Position numbers and translations under genes: made by a program
Part shown: one piece after another, positions 1 through 8,966 of the stretch
Position numbering within the stretch: the stretch's first letter is position 1
How the letters are laid out: every line of letters begins with the position of its first letter
Assembly: GCA_964588495.1 (NCBI GenBank)
Contig: CAZPPS010000001.1
Coordinates: 1 to 64,000, forward strand
Source: CAVPKN01 sp964588495
Lineage (GTDB): Bacteria; Chlamydiota; Chlamydiia; Chlamydiales; JAAKFR01
Reading direction: 5' to 3'
Length of the DNA: 64,000 bases
The notes under the pieces: model-generated
Database searches by the model: none
Seen by the model: only the letters and a program-made list of their open reading frames with translations
What the model was told of the DNA's origin: nothing

Positions 1-226
1 AAAATAATTATGCACTATTAATATTTATTCTTTATTAAGATAAATCAAAAAAATGGGCGGGCCCGGTAAAGTTGGACCCCATCTGAGATGGTAATGTTAT
101 GCTGAACGGCGAACGAGGAGTTTTATGGGCTTAACGTGCTTTAAATTCCGTTTCGTGAGGCGCCCCCTTATAACACGTTTAGAGTAGTGATGTTAAAAAA
201 AATATTTGAATTAAGAAATCACAAAG
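1..226. other. Non-coding edge region, no gene recognised
   Basis: No convincing gene is visible. A short ATG frame at 125-187 (20 codons) follows a good GAGGAG at 115-120, and the same frame is open upstream back to a TAA at 92-94, so it could be a tiny peptide or a decayed frame. A 13-base near-palindrome lies around 80-92. The T/A-rich first 50 bases contain nothing I can name. Confidence 0.4.
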
Positions 227-258
227 CTTCTCTCAAGGCGCACAAGCCTTGAGAGAAG
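227..258 (-). terminator. Hairpin terminator of the DoxX-like gene
   Basis: Perfect 12-bp stem (arms 227-238 and 247-258, CTTCTCTCAAGG and its complement) with an 8-base loop. It lies 9 bases beyond the stop codon of the minus-strand gene at 268-672. The downstream minus-strand sequence is AT-rich with only a short T run, so termination is probable but the tail is not classical. Confidence 0.65.
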
Positions 259-267
259 TATCAAATT

Positions 268-672
268 TTAGTGAACGTAATGTTCGTGGCAGGCGGCAAG
301 TCTTCCGAGCGCAAGAGCTGCGAGCATAAGGCCAAACTCCCTTAGAGCGATATCGTAAAATTTCCCAAGGATCAACATATTGATAATGATTCCAAATAGC
401 CAAGCGGCTACAACATAGGCAAAGTATTTAGGCTTAATCCAAACGCCGATGCCTACGATGATTTCGATAATACCGACAACCATCATTGTTGTGCCTGCAT
501 TTCCAAAAATATTGAAGGGAGAAGAGAGGTACTGCTGCCAACTGGTAAGCCAATTAAAGAATTTATCCAATCCGGCAACAATCGGGATAATAATGAAAGC
601 GATGTGTAAAAGGTGGTAAGCTTGGTTAACAGTATTTCTACAGCTATGTTCTTTTATATTCACTTCAGTCAT
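268..672 (-). CDS. DoxX-like small integral membrane protein
   Basis: A 134-residue protein with four hydrophobic segments at about 23-39, 58-77, 83-101 and 108-125. The Gly-Leu-Asp-Lys-Phe-Phe near residue 34, just before the first loop, resembles the usual DoxX family start. DoxX proteins are small inner-membrane proteins linked to quinone or thiol redox chemistry, but most have no proven role, so I give no substrate. The ATG at 672 has a clear AGGAG upstream (684-680). A strong hairpin follows the stop. The gene is monocistronic and divergent from the RNase gene. The C-terminal His-Glu-His-x-x-His could bind metal; that is speculation. Family call fairly sure, function unknown. Confidence 0.7.
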   Translation of the reverse strand: MTEVNIKEHSCRNTVNQAYHLLHIAFIIIPIVAGLDKFFNWLTSWQQYLSSPFNIFGNAGTTMMVVGIIEIIVGIGVWIKPKYFAYVVAAWLFGIIINMLILGKFYDIALREFGLMLAALALGRLAACHEHYVH

Positions 673-781
673 GAAACTATCTCCTGGGGTTGTAACCCAA
701 AACTCAGGTTAATAATCCTCACCGTAGAAAAATGAAGATTTTCTGTAAACTTTTTTACATATTCATTTTTTTACAGCAATC

Positions 782-830
782 TTACAACGAAGTTGTGAAA
801 TTGAGACTCAAAATCACAATTGAGTTGTAA
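782..830. promoter_or_regulatory. Nested palindrome in divergent promoter region
   Basis: Three nested inverted pairs share one centre at 806: TTACAAC (782-788) with GTTGTAA (824-830), TTGTGA (793-798) with TCACAA (814-819), and TTGAG (801-805) with CTCAA (807-811). It lies between the DoxX-like gene (start 672) and the RNase gene (start 870). No T run follows on either strand, so a terminator is unlikely. It could be an operator for a dimeric repressor or a 5' UTR hairpin of the RNase mRNA. Confidence 0.5.
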
Positions 831-869
831 AAAGGCAGGGAAATTGCATATGGATGACTCAACTAACAA

Positions 870-2327
870 ATGGGTATTATGCAAAAAGTTGTCGATTTAG
901 AAGAGCTTGGCTGTCAGGTAATGCGGGAAAAGGGGCTGAGTTGCCAATTTTCTAAAGCAGCTTTGGATCAGCTGGCTCAAATCCAGGGTGCGGCCTCCCC
1001 TACGGCTCAACATGTGGATCTGCGCTCTTTTTTGTGGTGTTCCATAGATAATGACACCTCGCGTGATTTGGATCAGCTCACCTACGCTGAAAAAGAAGAT
1101 GCGATTTTTTCGCTTTGGATTGCAGTGGCTGATGTGGATGCTTTAGTTAACAAAAATACGCCGTTAGATCAAGCTGCGCGCATCAATACCACTTCTGTTT
1201 ATACGCCCACAAAGATCTTTCCGATGCTCCCCGAAAAACTTTCGACTAATCTAACTTCTTTAAATGAAGGAGAAGATCGGCTAGCGCTTGTTGTCAAAAT
1301 TCAAATCGATCCCAGCGGGACCGTTCTAAATTCTTCCCTTTTTTTGGCTCTTGTGCGCAACTATGCCAAGCTCACCTACCATTCTGTGGGGCCCTGGTTA
1401 GCAGAAACGGGTGTGATTCCCGAAAAGGTCAAAACAGTTGCGGGATTAGAAAAAGTTCTCCGAACCCAACACCAAATCACTCAGATCCTCAAGCAGAAAC
1501 GGCAGGAATCGGGCTCTTTGACCCTACATTCTGCCGATGCTGAAATCAGATTGGATCTCAACAATCATCTTGTTGCCGAAAAAGAATCGCAGAGCTTTGC
1601 TAATCAGCTCATCGAAGAGTTCATGATCGCAGCCAACAGAGCAACTGCTGAATATTTGAAAAAAGCGAAGATCCCCTATTTACGCCGGGTTGTGCGCACT
1701 CCTAAATATTGGGATCGGATTGTGGATCTTGCGCAGGGCTATGGAGAAACACTGCCAAAAGAGCCTGATTCTAAGGCTCTCAACGCTTTTTTAAAGAAAA
1801 GACTGGAGGAAGATCCTGAAACTTTCCCTGATCTTTCGTTAACGGTGATTAAGCTTCTCGGAAGGGGCGAATACATTGTCGAACACAGCGACGAAAAACC
1901 AACGGGACACTTTGCCCTTGCCGTGCCTGATTATACACACGCCACAGCTCCCAACCGCCGTTTCCCTGATCTCATTGCGCAAAGGCAATACAAGGCCGTT
2001 ATTAGAGGTGAGAGATCCCCCTACTCTTTCGAAGAGCTCAAGGATCTTGCGGCTCATTGCACTCAGCAAGAGGATGCCGCCACAAAAGTCGAACGGCGTC
2101 TTAACAAATCAGCTGCCGCCCTCCTCCTCTCCCCTCAAATAGGCAAGTTTTTCAAAGGAATCATCACCGGCGCAAACGTCAAAGGGACCTGGGTCCGTAT
2201 CTTCGAACCGGCCGTCGAAGGTAAAATTGTGCAAGGATATCAGGGGCTGAAAGTCGGCGATAAAGTCACTGTCCAACTCCAATCTATCGACATCGCAAAC
2301 GGCTTCATCAACTTTATCACTGAATGA
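870..2327 (+). CDS. Short RNase II/R-family exoribonuclease (RNB domain)
   Basis: A 485-residue RNB-domain protein, likely a processive 3'-5' exoribonuclease acting on mRNA or structured RNA in the cytoplasm. The metal-binding motif is at residues 58-68 (Ile-Asp-Asn-Asp-Thr-Ser-Arg-Asp-Leu-Asp-Gln). Three Asp are kept, but the fourth Asp of E. coli RNase II/RNase R (DxDD) is Gln. I recall the DLDQ form from short actinobacterial RNB proteins. It lacks the two N-terminal cold-shock domains of RNase R, and its length is well under the roughly 640-800 usual for RNase II/R. A C-terminal S1/OB-like strand region is suggested from about 430 on (GxVKGTWVRI, VGDKVTVQL). ATG 870 or ATG 879 could start it; neither has a strong ribosome binding site. 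It stands alone between AT-rich spacers. Not called rnr because the domain set differs. Confidence 0.85.
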   Translation: MGIMQKVVDLEELGCQVMREKGLSCQFSKAALDQLAQIQGAASPTAQHVDLRSFLWCSIDNDTSRDLDQLTYAEKEDAIFSLWIAVADVDALVNKNTPLDQAARINTTSVYTPTKIFPMLPEKLSTNLTSLNEGEDRLALVVKIQIDPSGTVLNSSLFLALVRNYAKLTYHSVGPWLAETGVIPEKVKTVAGLEKVLRTQHQITQILKQKRQESGSLTLHSADAEIRLDLNNHLVAEKESQSFANQLIEEFMIAANRATAEYLKKAKIPYLRRVVRTPKYWDRIVDLAQGYGETLPKEPDSKALNAFLKKRLEEDPETFPDLSLTVIKLLGRGEYIVEHSDEKPTGHFALAVPDYTHATAPNRRFPDLIAQRQYKAVIRGERSPYSFEELKDLAAHCTQQEDAATKVERRLNKSAAALLLSPQIGKFFKGIITGANVKGTWVRIFEPAVEGKIVQGYQGLKVGDKVTVQLQSIDIANGFINFITE

Positions 2328-2415
2328 TCGTAAATAGTCTTCATTTTAAAATTATTATTTGCCACTTCCGTTTATTGTAAAAAAATCTTATCTTAATGAT
2401 TCTTTAACCTATATC

Positions 2416-2424
2416 TGTTATACT
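2416..2424 (+). promoter_or_regulatory. Extended -10 promoter candidate
   Basis: TGT followed by TATACT at 2419-2424, in an AT-rich spacer, 31 bases before the GTG start at 2456. No good -35 box at 16-18 bases. Confidence 0.4.
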
Positions 2425-2455
2425 AAAACAATAATTATTGAAAAAAAGGGTCTCT

Positions 2456-5400
2456 GTGAAAAGTCTGCCTGTAGCAAATAGTGATGAAGTTTTTCTAAAT
2501 ACTGAACCCTCTCCGTGTAAGACTTTAGGTTTTGCCCTTCTCATCATCGTAGGTCTCGGGGGGCTTGCGGTGGCAGGCGTTGGACTTGGCAGTTTGGGGG
2601 CACATCAAGGTTGGTGGCAAGCAGCCTCTTTGAGCCAGCTCACTCAAACCCATTCTATCATCATGATGGCAGTGGGTGGCGTTGGTGGAATTGCCTGTCT
2701 GACGATCAGCTTTTTTGCTATTAGACGCCTCCGGCAACAAAATGTTTATATAAATGTCTCTGCTTTTGATGTTTATGACAAATCTCTGCCATCGTCAAGA
2801 CCTCAAGGCGAAGAGATTCATTCAAATGCAAATCCAGTTGACCCTAGATTACCTCCTCTAAGGAATAACCCTTCTGATCAGGAGTTTCAAGATTATGCAA
2901 AAACCTGTGAGGAAACCGTCGCTTATTTTATTCGCGAAGACATTAACTCTGGCCAATTCTCTGGCCAATTAGGTGAATATTACCAAGGAGTGTTAAAACT
3001 GGTTTGGTCAGACCCTCGCGTACATACGCTCGATTTTAGCTCGATATACCAGAAATTCAAGGAAAGAGACTGGCGCACAAACAAAAATTTCCATGTGATC
3101 ATGACCTATCTTAAAGGCGGAGCCTTCCGCCAACTATTCCGTTGTTTTCAAAACGACCCCGAAAGACCCGATTACCTCTTAGAGACATTGCATGAATTTA
3201 TGACAGATGATGTCCAAGAAGAAATTGAATTTATTTCAGAGGCTTACTTCAACGAAAAAGTGAGTCATTCTAAAGATTTGTTTGTGATTTTGAATCGCCA
3301 TCGTATTGATGGAGAACACAAAAAACCAGCCAGATTGATTCTACAAGGGTTTAAGACTTTCGAATGGCTGACAGAAGAAGAACTGGTCGCTTCTCTGACA
3401 AGATTAAAAAATGCCCCATCTATCGATCAGATCGATTTTTTCAATGATATACAGGGTGATCTTTTTTTCCTTTTTGCTAATAACTTTGTTTACGCTTTAG
3501 TTGAAGAGCTAACCTCCTCAAAACTGGACGACAAACAATTAACATCGATTCACGCGATCCTGACTCATCCAAGTTTTGATTTTTCAAACACATCTTGCGC
3601 CCCTACATTTGAGTATTTACTTCCACATGAGCCCTCTGATACCACCTTGATCCGTTTAATTCTAAATAAGCTGCCTCCAGAAAGATTACAAATGGCGGTT
3701 GATCACATACTTTCCAGTTACCGGAAAGAGACGCAAAAATCTGAGCCGGCATCTCTTCCTATGTGGACTGCCATGTTAGAGATTGTAAAAGATCTTTTCA
3801 TGAATCAACCAAAAGATTTCCCACCTACAGACGAAAGATTTAAAAACTTTATCGAATGCATTAGCTATTCCTACAAACTGCAAGGTAAAGACGGGTGGAT
3901 TCCAGATGCAGAACAGCAAATAGTTATCAACTTCATCATAAAGAATGCAACCCGTATTCCTCCAACCATGATCTCTTATCTTGTGAATATGGATCAAGAG
4001 TCGATGTATGACATGCTTGTTTCAATGCCAAAAACACACCTCTTAGGGGCTATCGACCATACGTTGGCCAGATGTAAAGATCTGCAGAATAATCTAAAAA
4101 AGGAGACTCCCTGGCTCCGGATGTTAGAGCACGTGAAAACTTTTTTCCTCAACGGAACGATCACATTTGAACCCCACGACGACCGCTTCAAAGAATTCAT
4201 TAAATATATTAGTCAAGCCTACCGGCAATCTCAAGATCCGTGGACGCCTACTGAGGAGCAGCTAAAAGTTTTCAACTTTATAATTAAACATGGGAAATCA
4301 ATTGCAGCTGACCTAGCTTTTATTGAAGCGCTCAACTGGTGGGTTGCAATGGAAGGGCAATCCTTGATAACTCTCCTCCCAACGTTGGATGAGTGGGCTT
4401 GTACGATGATGAGTACACTCATTTTAAAGCGCTACGCGAAAATCATTTCACTTAAGACAATCAGCCAGGGCCAGCTACCTTTGCTCAAGTGGGTAGTTGA
4501 AGCTGCAAAGCCGGTACATCGCAAAACATTAGGAAAGTTTGTCGATCAAGTTCTCATACGGTTTAGGGACGAAGCTAAAACGCCTAAACAATCGCCCCCA
4601 TCAACTCCCCTTTTGAACATCGTAGTCCATTCTTTTTTAAATCAGACAATAGATTTCCAACCCACAGATGAAAGATTTAAAAACTTTATCGAATGCATTA
4701 GCTATTCCTACACAATTCAGAACGACGGGACATGGGTTGCAAGTCCTGAGAAAAGCCAAGTTATTAAATTTATCATTGAAAATGCGGCTAGTATAATTGA
4801 TCATTGGAGCTTTAAGAATGTGCTTAATTATTGGTCTGCTATGGATCAACAGTCGATGCTCGATGCTCTTTCTTTAATGGCCAAACATAAGGGAATGTCA
4901 GAAAAGGCTATAGATCATATTTTAGCTCAATATCAAGCCTTTGAGAAAAATCCAGAAAAATTGCCGCCTTGGGCGCGGATGCTAGAATGCGTCAAAACAT
5001 TTTTTCTCGACCCGACGAGAAAGTTTAACTTTGTTGAAGCACGTTTCTTAAATTTCAATAAATGCATCAGCCATTCCTACACAAAGGGATCACAGAATCC
5101 GTGGTCTCCTGCTGAGGATCAACTAGAGGCTTTCAAATTTATTGTTACATATGGAGCAAAAATTTCTGAGTTTTCTGTTTTGAAAGAAGCCTTATCCTAT
5201 TGGATGGCTATGGAAGATAAAGCCCTAATGAGTGTGCTCTCCACCATGAAAGAGCCGCTGTTTAGCGCAACTCTGAATCTAATTTTGCAGAATCATATTC
5301 AACATCTGCAAGATAAAAGCTGGGCGCTGAGTGAAACTCGGCTTCCTTTAATCAAGTTTGTAGTGGAAGCTGCGAAGCAGCCGATAAATCAGAAACCTTT

Positions 5401-6418
5401 AGGAGAGTTTGTCGATCAAGTTCTCGCACGGTACAGAACTGAAACTCATAAGCCTGAAACCCTGCCTGTTTGGACTGAATTATTGACTATTATTCAACAT
5501 GCGTTCCTAAAACGAACCATTGAATTCGAACCCACCAGCACTCGATTAACAAATTTCATTGAATGTGTCAGCTACTCTTACAAAATCAAGACCGAAGCTT
5601 GGGAACCAAATTCTGAGCAAAAAGAGGTCATTGCATTCATCGCGCAAAACATAGGATCTACTGACAAAAATTTACAAGATGTCCTCGATGGATGGTCTAC
5701 GATGGATAAAGACTCAATGTTGGACACCCTTTCTTCAATGTCTAAGTACCAAGGTTGGTTAGAAAAAGCTGCGGCATTTATTTCAGTGCGTTCCTTTAAA
5801 TTTGGTAATAATATGCTGGAGTGTGTCAAAATACTTTTCCTCAATCAGACAATCAAATTTAAACCTGATGATATTCACCTTCATTACTTTATTTGGGGTA
5901 TTAGCGACTCTTATAAAGAACAAAAAAAGACAGATGTGGAGGTTTTGCAATTTATTGTCAAAAACGGGGCAACTTTTACAAGCGATAAATACAGCGAAGC
6001 ATTTGGAACAGGTGTAAGCAAAAGATACAAACAAGCCTTTAAAGACTTGATCGTTGCAGACCTGCCAAATATGACCTCTTTCTTGGCTTCCCTGGACAAT
6101 TTAGGAGAAACTGCTGATTACATTTTAGAACAATACAAACACTCAACAACTTATGCAAAGGATGAGGTCCCGTTGTGGTCTCAACTATTGCCAAGCGTAC
6201 TGGATTGCATGGAACAAAACCCTGTGTTGAAAGATGAAAATCAGAAAGACCGCTACCTTTTGCTGACACACTGCATGGCTTACGGCTACTCACAAGACAA
6301 TAAACTTTTTGTTGAGGAACTCAAAAAGCTTCACACAGTGTTGGAGTCTAAGGATTGGTTAAAGTTCATTGCTACTCAAGTGGTGACAGCTTTCAAAGCT
6401 CTCAACCTGAAAGTATAA
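2456..6418 (+). CDS. Large Inc-like membrane protein with internal repeats
   Basis: A 1320-residue protein of unknown function. Residues 23-46 and 66-88 form two hydrophobic lobes split by a short loop (GAHQGWWQAAS), the layout of chlamydial inclusion-membrane (Inc) proteins exported by type III secretion; the rest is soluble and helical. From about residue 430 it carries at least six degenerate units beginning with a (W)xxMLExVKxxFL-like helix followed by RFxxFIxxISxSY. They alternate in two types, giving a super-repeat of about 280 residues. The GTG at 2456 is chosen over the in-frame TTG at 2438: AAGGG lies 5 bases upstream of GTG, and its N terminus then aligns residue for residue with the next gene. 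Only 29 bases separate the two genes. No enzyme motif seen; binding to host proteins through helical repeats is inference. Confidence 0.8.
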   Translation: MKSLPVANSDEVFLNTEPSPCKTLGFALLIIVGLGGLAVAGVGLGSLGAHQGWWQAASLSQLTQTHSIIMMAVGGVGGIACLTISFFAIRRLRQQNVYINVSAFDVYDKSLPSSRPQGEEIHSNANPVDPRLPPLRNNPSDQEFQDYAKTCEETVAYFIREDINSGQFSGQLGEYYQGVLKLVWSDPRVHTLDFSSIYQKFKERDWRTNKNFHVIMTYLKGGAFRQLFRCFQNDPERPDYLLETLHEFMTDDVQEEIEFISEAYFNEKVSHSKDLFVILNRHRIDGEHKKPARLILQGFKTFEWLTEEELVASLTRLKNAPSIDQIDFFNDIQGDLFFLFANNFVYALVEELTSSKLDDKQLTSIHAILTHPSFDFSNTSCAPTFEYLLPHEPSDTTLIRLILNKLPPERLQMAVDHILSSYRKETQKSEPASLPMWTAMLEIVKDLFMNQPKDFPPTDERFKNFIECISYSYKLQGKDGWIPDAEQQIVINFIIKNATRIPPTMISYLVNMDQESMYDMLVSMPKTHLLGAIDHTLARCKDLQNNLKKETPWLRMLEHVKTFFLNGTITFEPHDDRFKEFIKYISQAYRQSQDPWTPTEEQLKVFNFIIKHGKSIAADLAFIEALNWWVAMEGQSLITLLPTLDEWACTMMSTLILKRYAKIISLKTISQGQLPLLKWVVEAAKPVHRKTLGKFVDQVLIRFRDEAKTPKQSPPSTPLLNIVVHSFLNQTIDFQPTDERFKNFIECISYSYTIQNDGTWVASPEKSQVIKFIIENAASIIDHWSFKNVLNYWSAMDQQSMLDALSLMAKHKGMSEKAIDHILAQYQAFEKNPEKLPPWARMLECVKTFFLDPTRKFNFVEARFLNFNKCISHSYTKGSQNPWSPAEDQLEAFKFIVTYGAKISEFSVLKEALSYWMAMEDKALMSVLSTMKEPLFSATLNLILQNHIQHLQDKSWALSETRLPLIKFVVEAAKQPINQKPLGEFVDQVLARYRTETHKPETLPVWTELLTIIQHAFLKRTIEFEPTSTRLTNFIECVSYSYKIKTEAWEPNSEQKEVIAFIAQNIGSTDKNLQDVLDGWSTMDKDSMLDTLSSMSKYQGWLEKAAAFISVRSFKFGNNMLECVKILFLNQTIKFKPDDIHLHYFIWGISDSYKEQKKTDVEVLQFIVKNGATFTSDKYSEAFGTGVSKRYKQAFKDLIVADLPNMTSFLASLDNLGETADYILEQYKHSTTYAKDEVPLWSQLLPSVLDCMEQNPVLKDENQKDRYLLLTHCMAYGYSQDNKLFVEELKKLHTVLESKDWLKFIATQVVTAFKALNLKV

Positions 6419-6447
6419 CAAGTTGTAAAAATTAGAAAGAGGTATCG

Positions 6448-7686
6448 ATGAACAGTCAACCCATCTCAAATAGTGAAAAAGTTTTTCTAAACTATGAACG
6501 CTCTCCATGTCAAACTTTAGCTTTTGCACTTCACATCATTGTAGGCTTGGGAGCTCTTGCGGCAGCAGGAGTCGGGCTTGGCTGTTTTGGGGCGCACCAA
6601 GGCTGGTGGCAAGCCGCCTCTTTGACTCAACTCACCCAAACACATTCTATCATCATGATGGCAGTGGGCGGCGCTGGTGGCACCATTTATCTCACTGTCA
6701 GCATTTTTGAGAATCGACATCGCAACCTTCCGATTGATCTGCCAAGACAACAAGAATCAGATAATCCTCAACCATCACAGAAAAATCTCAATCTACCTCC
6801 TAAATTGTTTATTTGCGGCACTAGACCGCCAGACTTGTTGGAGAAATCGAAACACCAGGGGCTTGAAGTAGATTCCATGCTAGAGACTATTGACTCTATG
6901 AACACGGAGGCCGATGTACAGTCAATTAGAATTGCTTCCCAGTCTTTCAAAGAAGAGGTCGATAATTATGAAGATTTCTATGCTATCTTGGATCGGCATT
7001 TATTTGATGGCGAATACAAGATTGGAGCAAGGCGTATTTTAGAAACTTGTCATGAACCCAATAGGTTGCCAGAATGGCTGACGGGTTCTGTTGAAAAAAT
7101 AATGGCAGCAACAACTAAAGATCAGTGCCAGTTTCTCAAGGAAATAAAAGGAAATCTTTTCGCCATTTTTGCAAAGCGGCTGCTCTGTGATTTGGATTAT
7201 GAAAATGATGAGCGGCACGAATTGATTCTTGCCATTTTGACGCATCCACATTTTGTTCCGGGTGCCGTCATTGGAATTGACACAGTTGAACGCGCTTTGG
7301 AATTATGCCATGACGAGCTCCTGATGAGGGTGTTGGCTGTTCAGATTATGTTGTACTTTACGGATCTCATGCTTCACGATGCTGGCCTTAAAAATCGGTT
7401 CGAATTACTCAAGCTTACTGTGGGAAGGGCAAAGCCCATGCATTACGCAAAGTTGGAAGTTCTTGTCGATCAGCTGCTGGAAAACTGTAGAGAGAATAAT
7501 AATCCGCTCTGGGCTCAAACTTTGCCCCTCATTCTTTTTTGTGTAAAGAAACTTCCCGCAGAAACCGACGCACAGAAACAGCGGCATGGACTTGCCAAGT
7601 CTCTAGAATCGAGTTATTTTGATAATAATGACGGTTTTGCGAATGCACTGGAAAAGCTTGAAGAGACCTTGCAAAAGGAAGGATAG
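6448..7686 (+). CDS. Inc-like membrane protein, paralogue of upstream gene
   Basis: A 412-residue paralogue of the preceding protein. The first 90 residues, including both hydrophobic lobes (23-46, 66-88) and the intervening loop, are nearly identical in protein and close in DNA. The middle (about 150-280) still aligns with residues about 255-390 of the larger protein (DGEYK, EWLT, ILTHPHF). The repeat array of the larger protein is absent, and the final 80 residues align with its tail (VDQLLENCRENNNPLW). ATG 6448 has AGAGG six bases upstream. It is probably cotranscribed with the upstream gene and ends in a hairpin that overlaps the stop codon. Function unknown; the topology suggests an inclusion or host-membrane effector. 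Confidence 0.8.
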   Translation: MNSQPISNSEKVFLNYERSPCQTLAFALHIIVGLGALAAAGVGLGCFGAHQGWWQAASLTQLTQTHSIIMMAVGGAGGTIYLTVSIFENRHRNLPIDLPRQQESDNPQPSQKNLNLPPKLFICGTRPPDLLEKSKHQGLEVDSMLETIDSMNTEADVQSIRIASQSFKEEVDNYEDFYAILDRHLFDGEYKIGARRILETCHEPNRLPEWLTGSVEKIMAATTKDQCQFLKEIKGNLFAIFAKRLLCDLDYENDERHELILAILTHPHFVPGAVIGIDTVERALELCHDELLMRVLAVQIMLYFTDLMLHDAGLKNRFELLKLTVGRAKPMHYAKLEVLVDQLLENCRENNNPLWAQTLPLILFCVKKLPAETDAQKQRHGLAKSLESSYFDNNDGFANALEKLEETLQKEG

Positions 7687-7712
7687 CTTCCAGAAAGGTC
7701 TCTGCTATTTTT
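7662..7712 (+). terminator. Hairpin terminator overlapping the stop codon
   Basis: AGAGACCTT (7662-7670) pairs with AAGGTCTCT (7695-7703), with an inner GGAAG/CTTCC pair at 7677-7681 and 7687-7691, followed by GCTATTTTT. The left arm lies inside the last codons of the Inc-like gene, whose TAG is 7684-7686. Confidence 0.65.
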
Positions 7713-7733
7713 AGAACCTTTTGCAGTTTGAAA

Positions 7734-8966
7734 CTAAATCAAATTCCAGGGAATCGCTACCGTATTCCGATCTAATAAGTAGATTTCAGAGCCGGCGTAA
7801 ATGACAAGTGCTGTAGCAATTGTGTTATGGGAGTATGTTTCTCGAAAGGCTTTTAAACCACTAAGATCTGTTTTTCCCAATTGCGTTTTACATTTGATTT
7901 CGATGGGATAGAGCGTGCCGTTCTTTTCTAGGATCAGGTCCACTTCAGCGCCACCTGCAGTGCGCCAATGATAGGCATTGGGAGGCAACGTCAGGGTTGC
8001 AAATTGCTGATGGATGGCGTTCACAACCCATGTTTCGAACATTGCCCCCAGTTTTGGATTCACTGCCAATGAATCTGGCGATTCAATTTTTTGAAGATAA
8101 CAGGCAAAACCTGTATCTTTGAAGTAGCCCTTTCTTTTTCCGCTCAAGCGTTTGATTGTATTGCCATGATAGGGAAAAAGTTCTAACCATTGATAGGTAA
8201 AGCTTAAGAGATCGACCCAACGTTTGGCTGTCTGAGGAGAAATGCCAATTTCTCGTCCTAAATGGGAGGCGTTAATCTCTTGGGCAGTAAGAGAAGCTAA
8301 AATCCCCAAAAAACGGTCAAACTCTGCCATCTGCCGTATATCTTCCTGAAGCCTAATGTCACGATCGACATAAGTTTCCAAATAGGAGCGGAAATAGCGG
8401 GGAATCTGGGAGAGAGGAAACTCAAGTGTCGCCGGAAAAGAGCCGCGGAAGAGAAATTCAACAAGTGGCATAGAGAGATTTTCAATTTCTCTTTTTTGAT
8501 AAAAAGTGTCGGGATTTTCTAAATATTGAGACAGCCACCCGGCACTTTTGCCTTTTTTCAACCTCTCTTGCAAAGAGAAATTATCAAGATGAAAGATGGC
8601 AACCCTTCCTGCCATACTCTCCGCAACGCTTTTCAGAACGCTGAAGTTCTGAGATCCCGTTAAAAAGTATTGTCCCTTGGTCTCATTTTGGTCCATTCTC
8701 CTTTTGAGTGCCGGTAATAGCTCAGGCACATACTGAACTTCGTCTAAAATAAGAGGAGCGGGAAAAGAATTGAGGAATAGCTCAGGATCTTGCCTTGCTC
8801 TGTAAAGATCTTGAATGGGATCAAAAACAATGGCTTTAGTGTCAGGGAACATATGGGAGAGCATCGTACTTTTCCCCACCTGCCGCGCCCCTAAAACTAA
8901 GATAGCCTTGAAGTACTTGGTAGCTTCTAAAATTTGAGTCTCTAAATGTCTCGGGTAATATTCCAT
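7734..8966 (-). CDS. AAA ATPase with DUF4143 domain
   Basis: A 410-residue protein of the archaeo-bacterial 'ATPase plus DUF4143' family. Walker A is GARQVGKST at about residues 26-34, the Walker B-like ILDEVQ lies at about 74-79, and a sensor-like TGSQN lies near 107-111. The C-terminal domain has the EVDLIL ... PIEIKCK pattern (about 342-361) of the PD-(D/E)xK nuclease fold that is common in this family. Family members are frequent in accessory DNA, sometimes beside toxin-antitoxin loci, and their biological role is not settled. ATG 8966 follows AAGGT closely. It is convergent with the Inc-like gene and has no partner gene on its strand. Family sure, function not. Confidence 0.8.
   Translation of the reverse strand: MEYYPRHLETQILEATKYFKAILVLGARQVGKSTMLSHMFPDTKAIVFDPIQDLYRARQDPELFLNSFPAPLILDEVQYVPELLPALKRRMDQNETKGQYFLTGSQNFSVLKSVAESMAGRVAIFHLDNFSLQERLKKGKSAGWLSQYLENPDTFYQKREIENLSMPLVEFLFRGSFPATLEFPLSQIPRYFRSYLETYVDRDIRLQEDIRQMAEFDRFLGILASLTAQEINASHLGREIGISPQTAKRWVDLLSFTYQWLELFPYHGNTIKRLSGKRKGYFKDTGFACYLQKIESPDSLAVNPKLGAMFETWVVNAIHQQFATLTLPPNAYHWRTAGGAEVDLILEKNGTLYPIEIKCKTQLGKTDLSGLKAFRETYSHNTIATALVIYAGSEIYLLDRNTVAIPWNLI

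Noticed and set aside
125..187. 20-codon peptide with strong GAGGAG
   Set aside because: Good ribosome binding site but short, and the same frame has a stop just upstream; no homology clue, so left in the spacer note.
3827..4712. Repeat array considered as CRISPR-like
   Set aside because: Repeats are coding, in frame and hundreds of bases apart; no short regular spacers.
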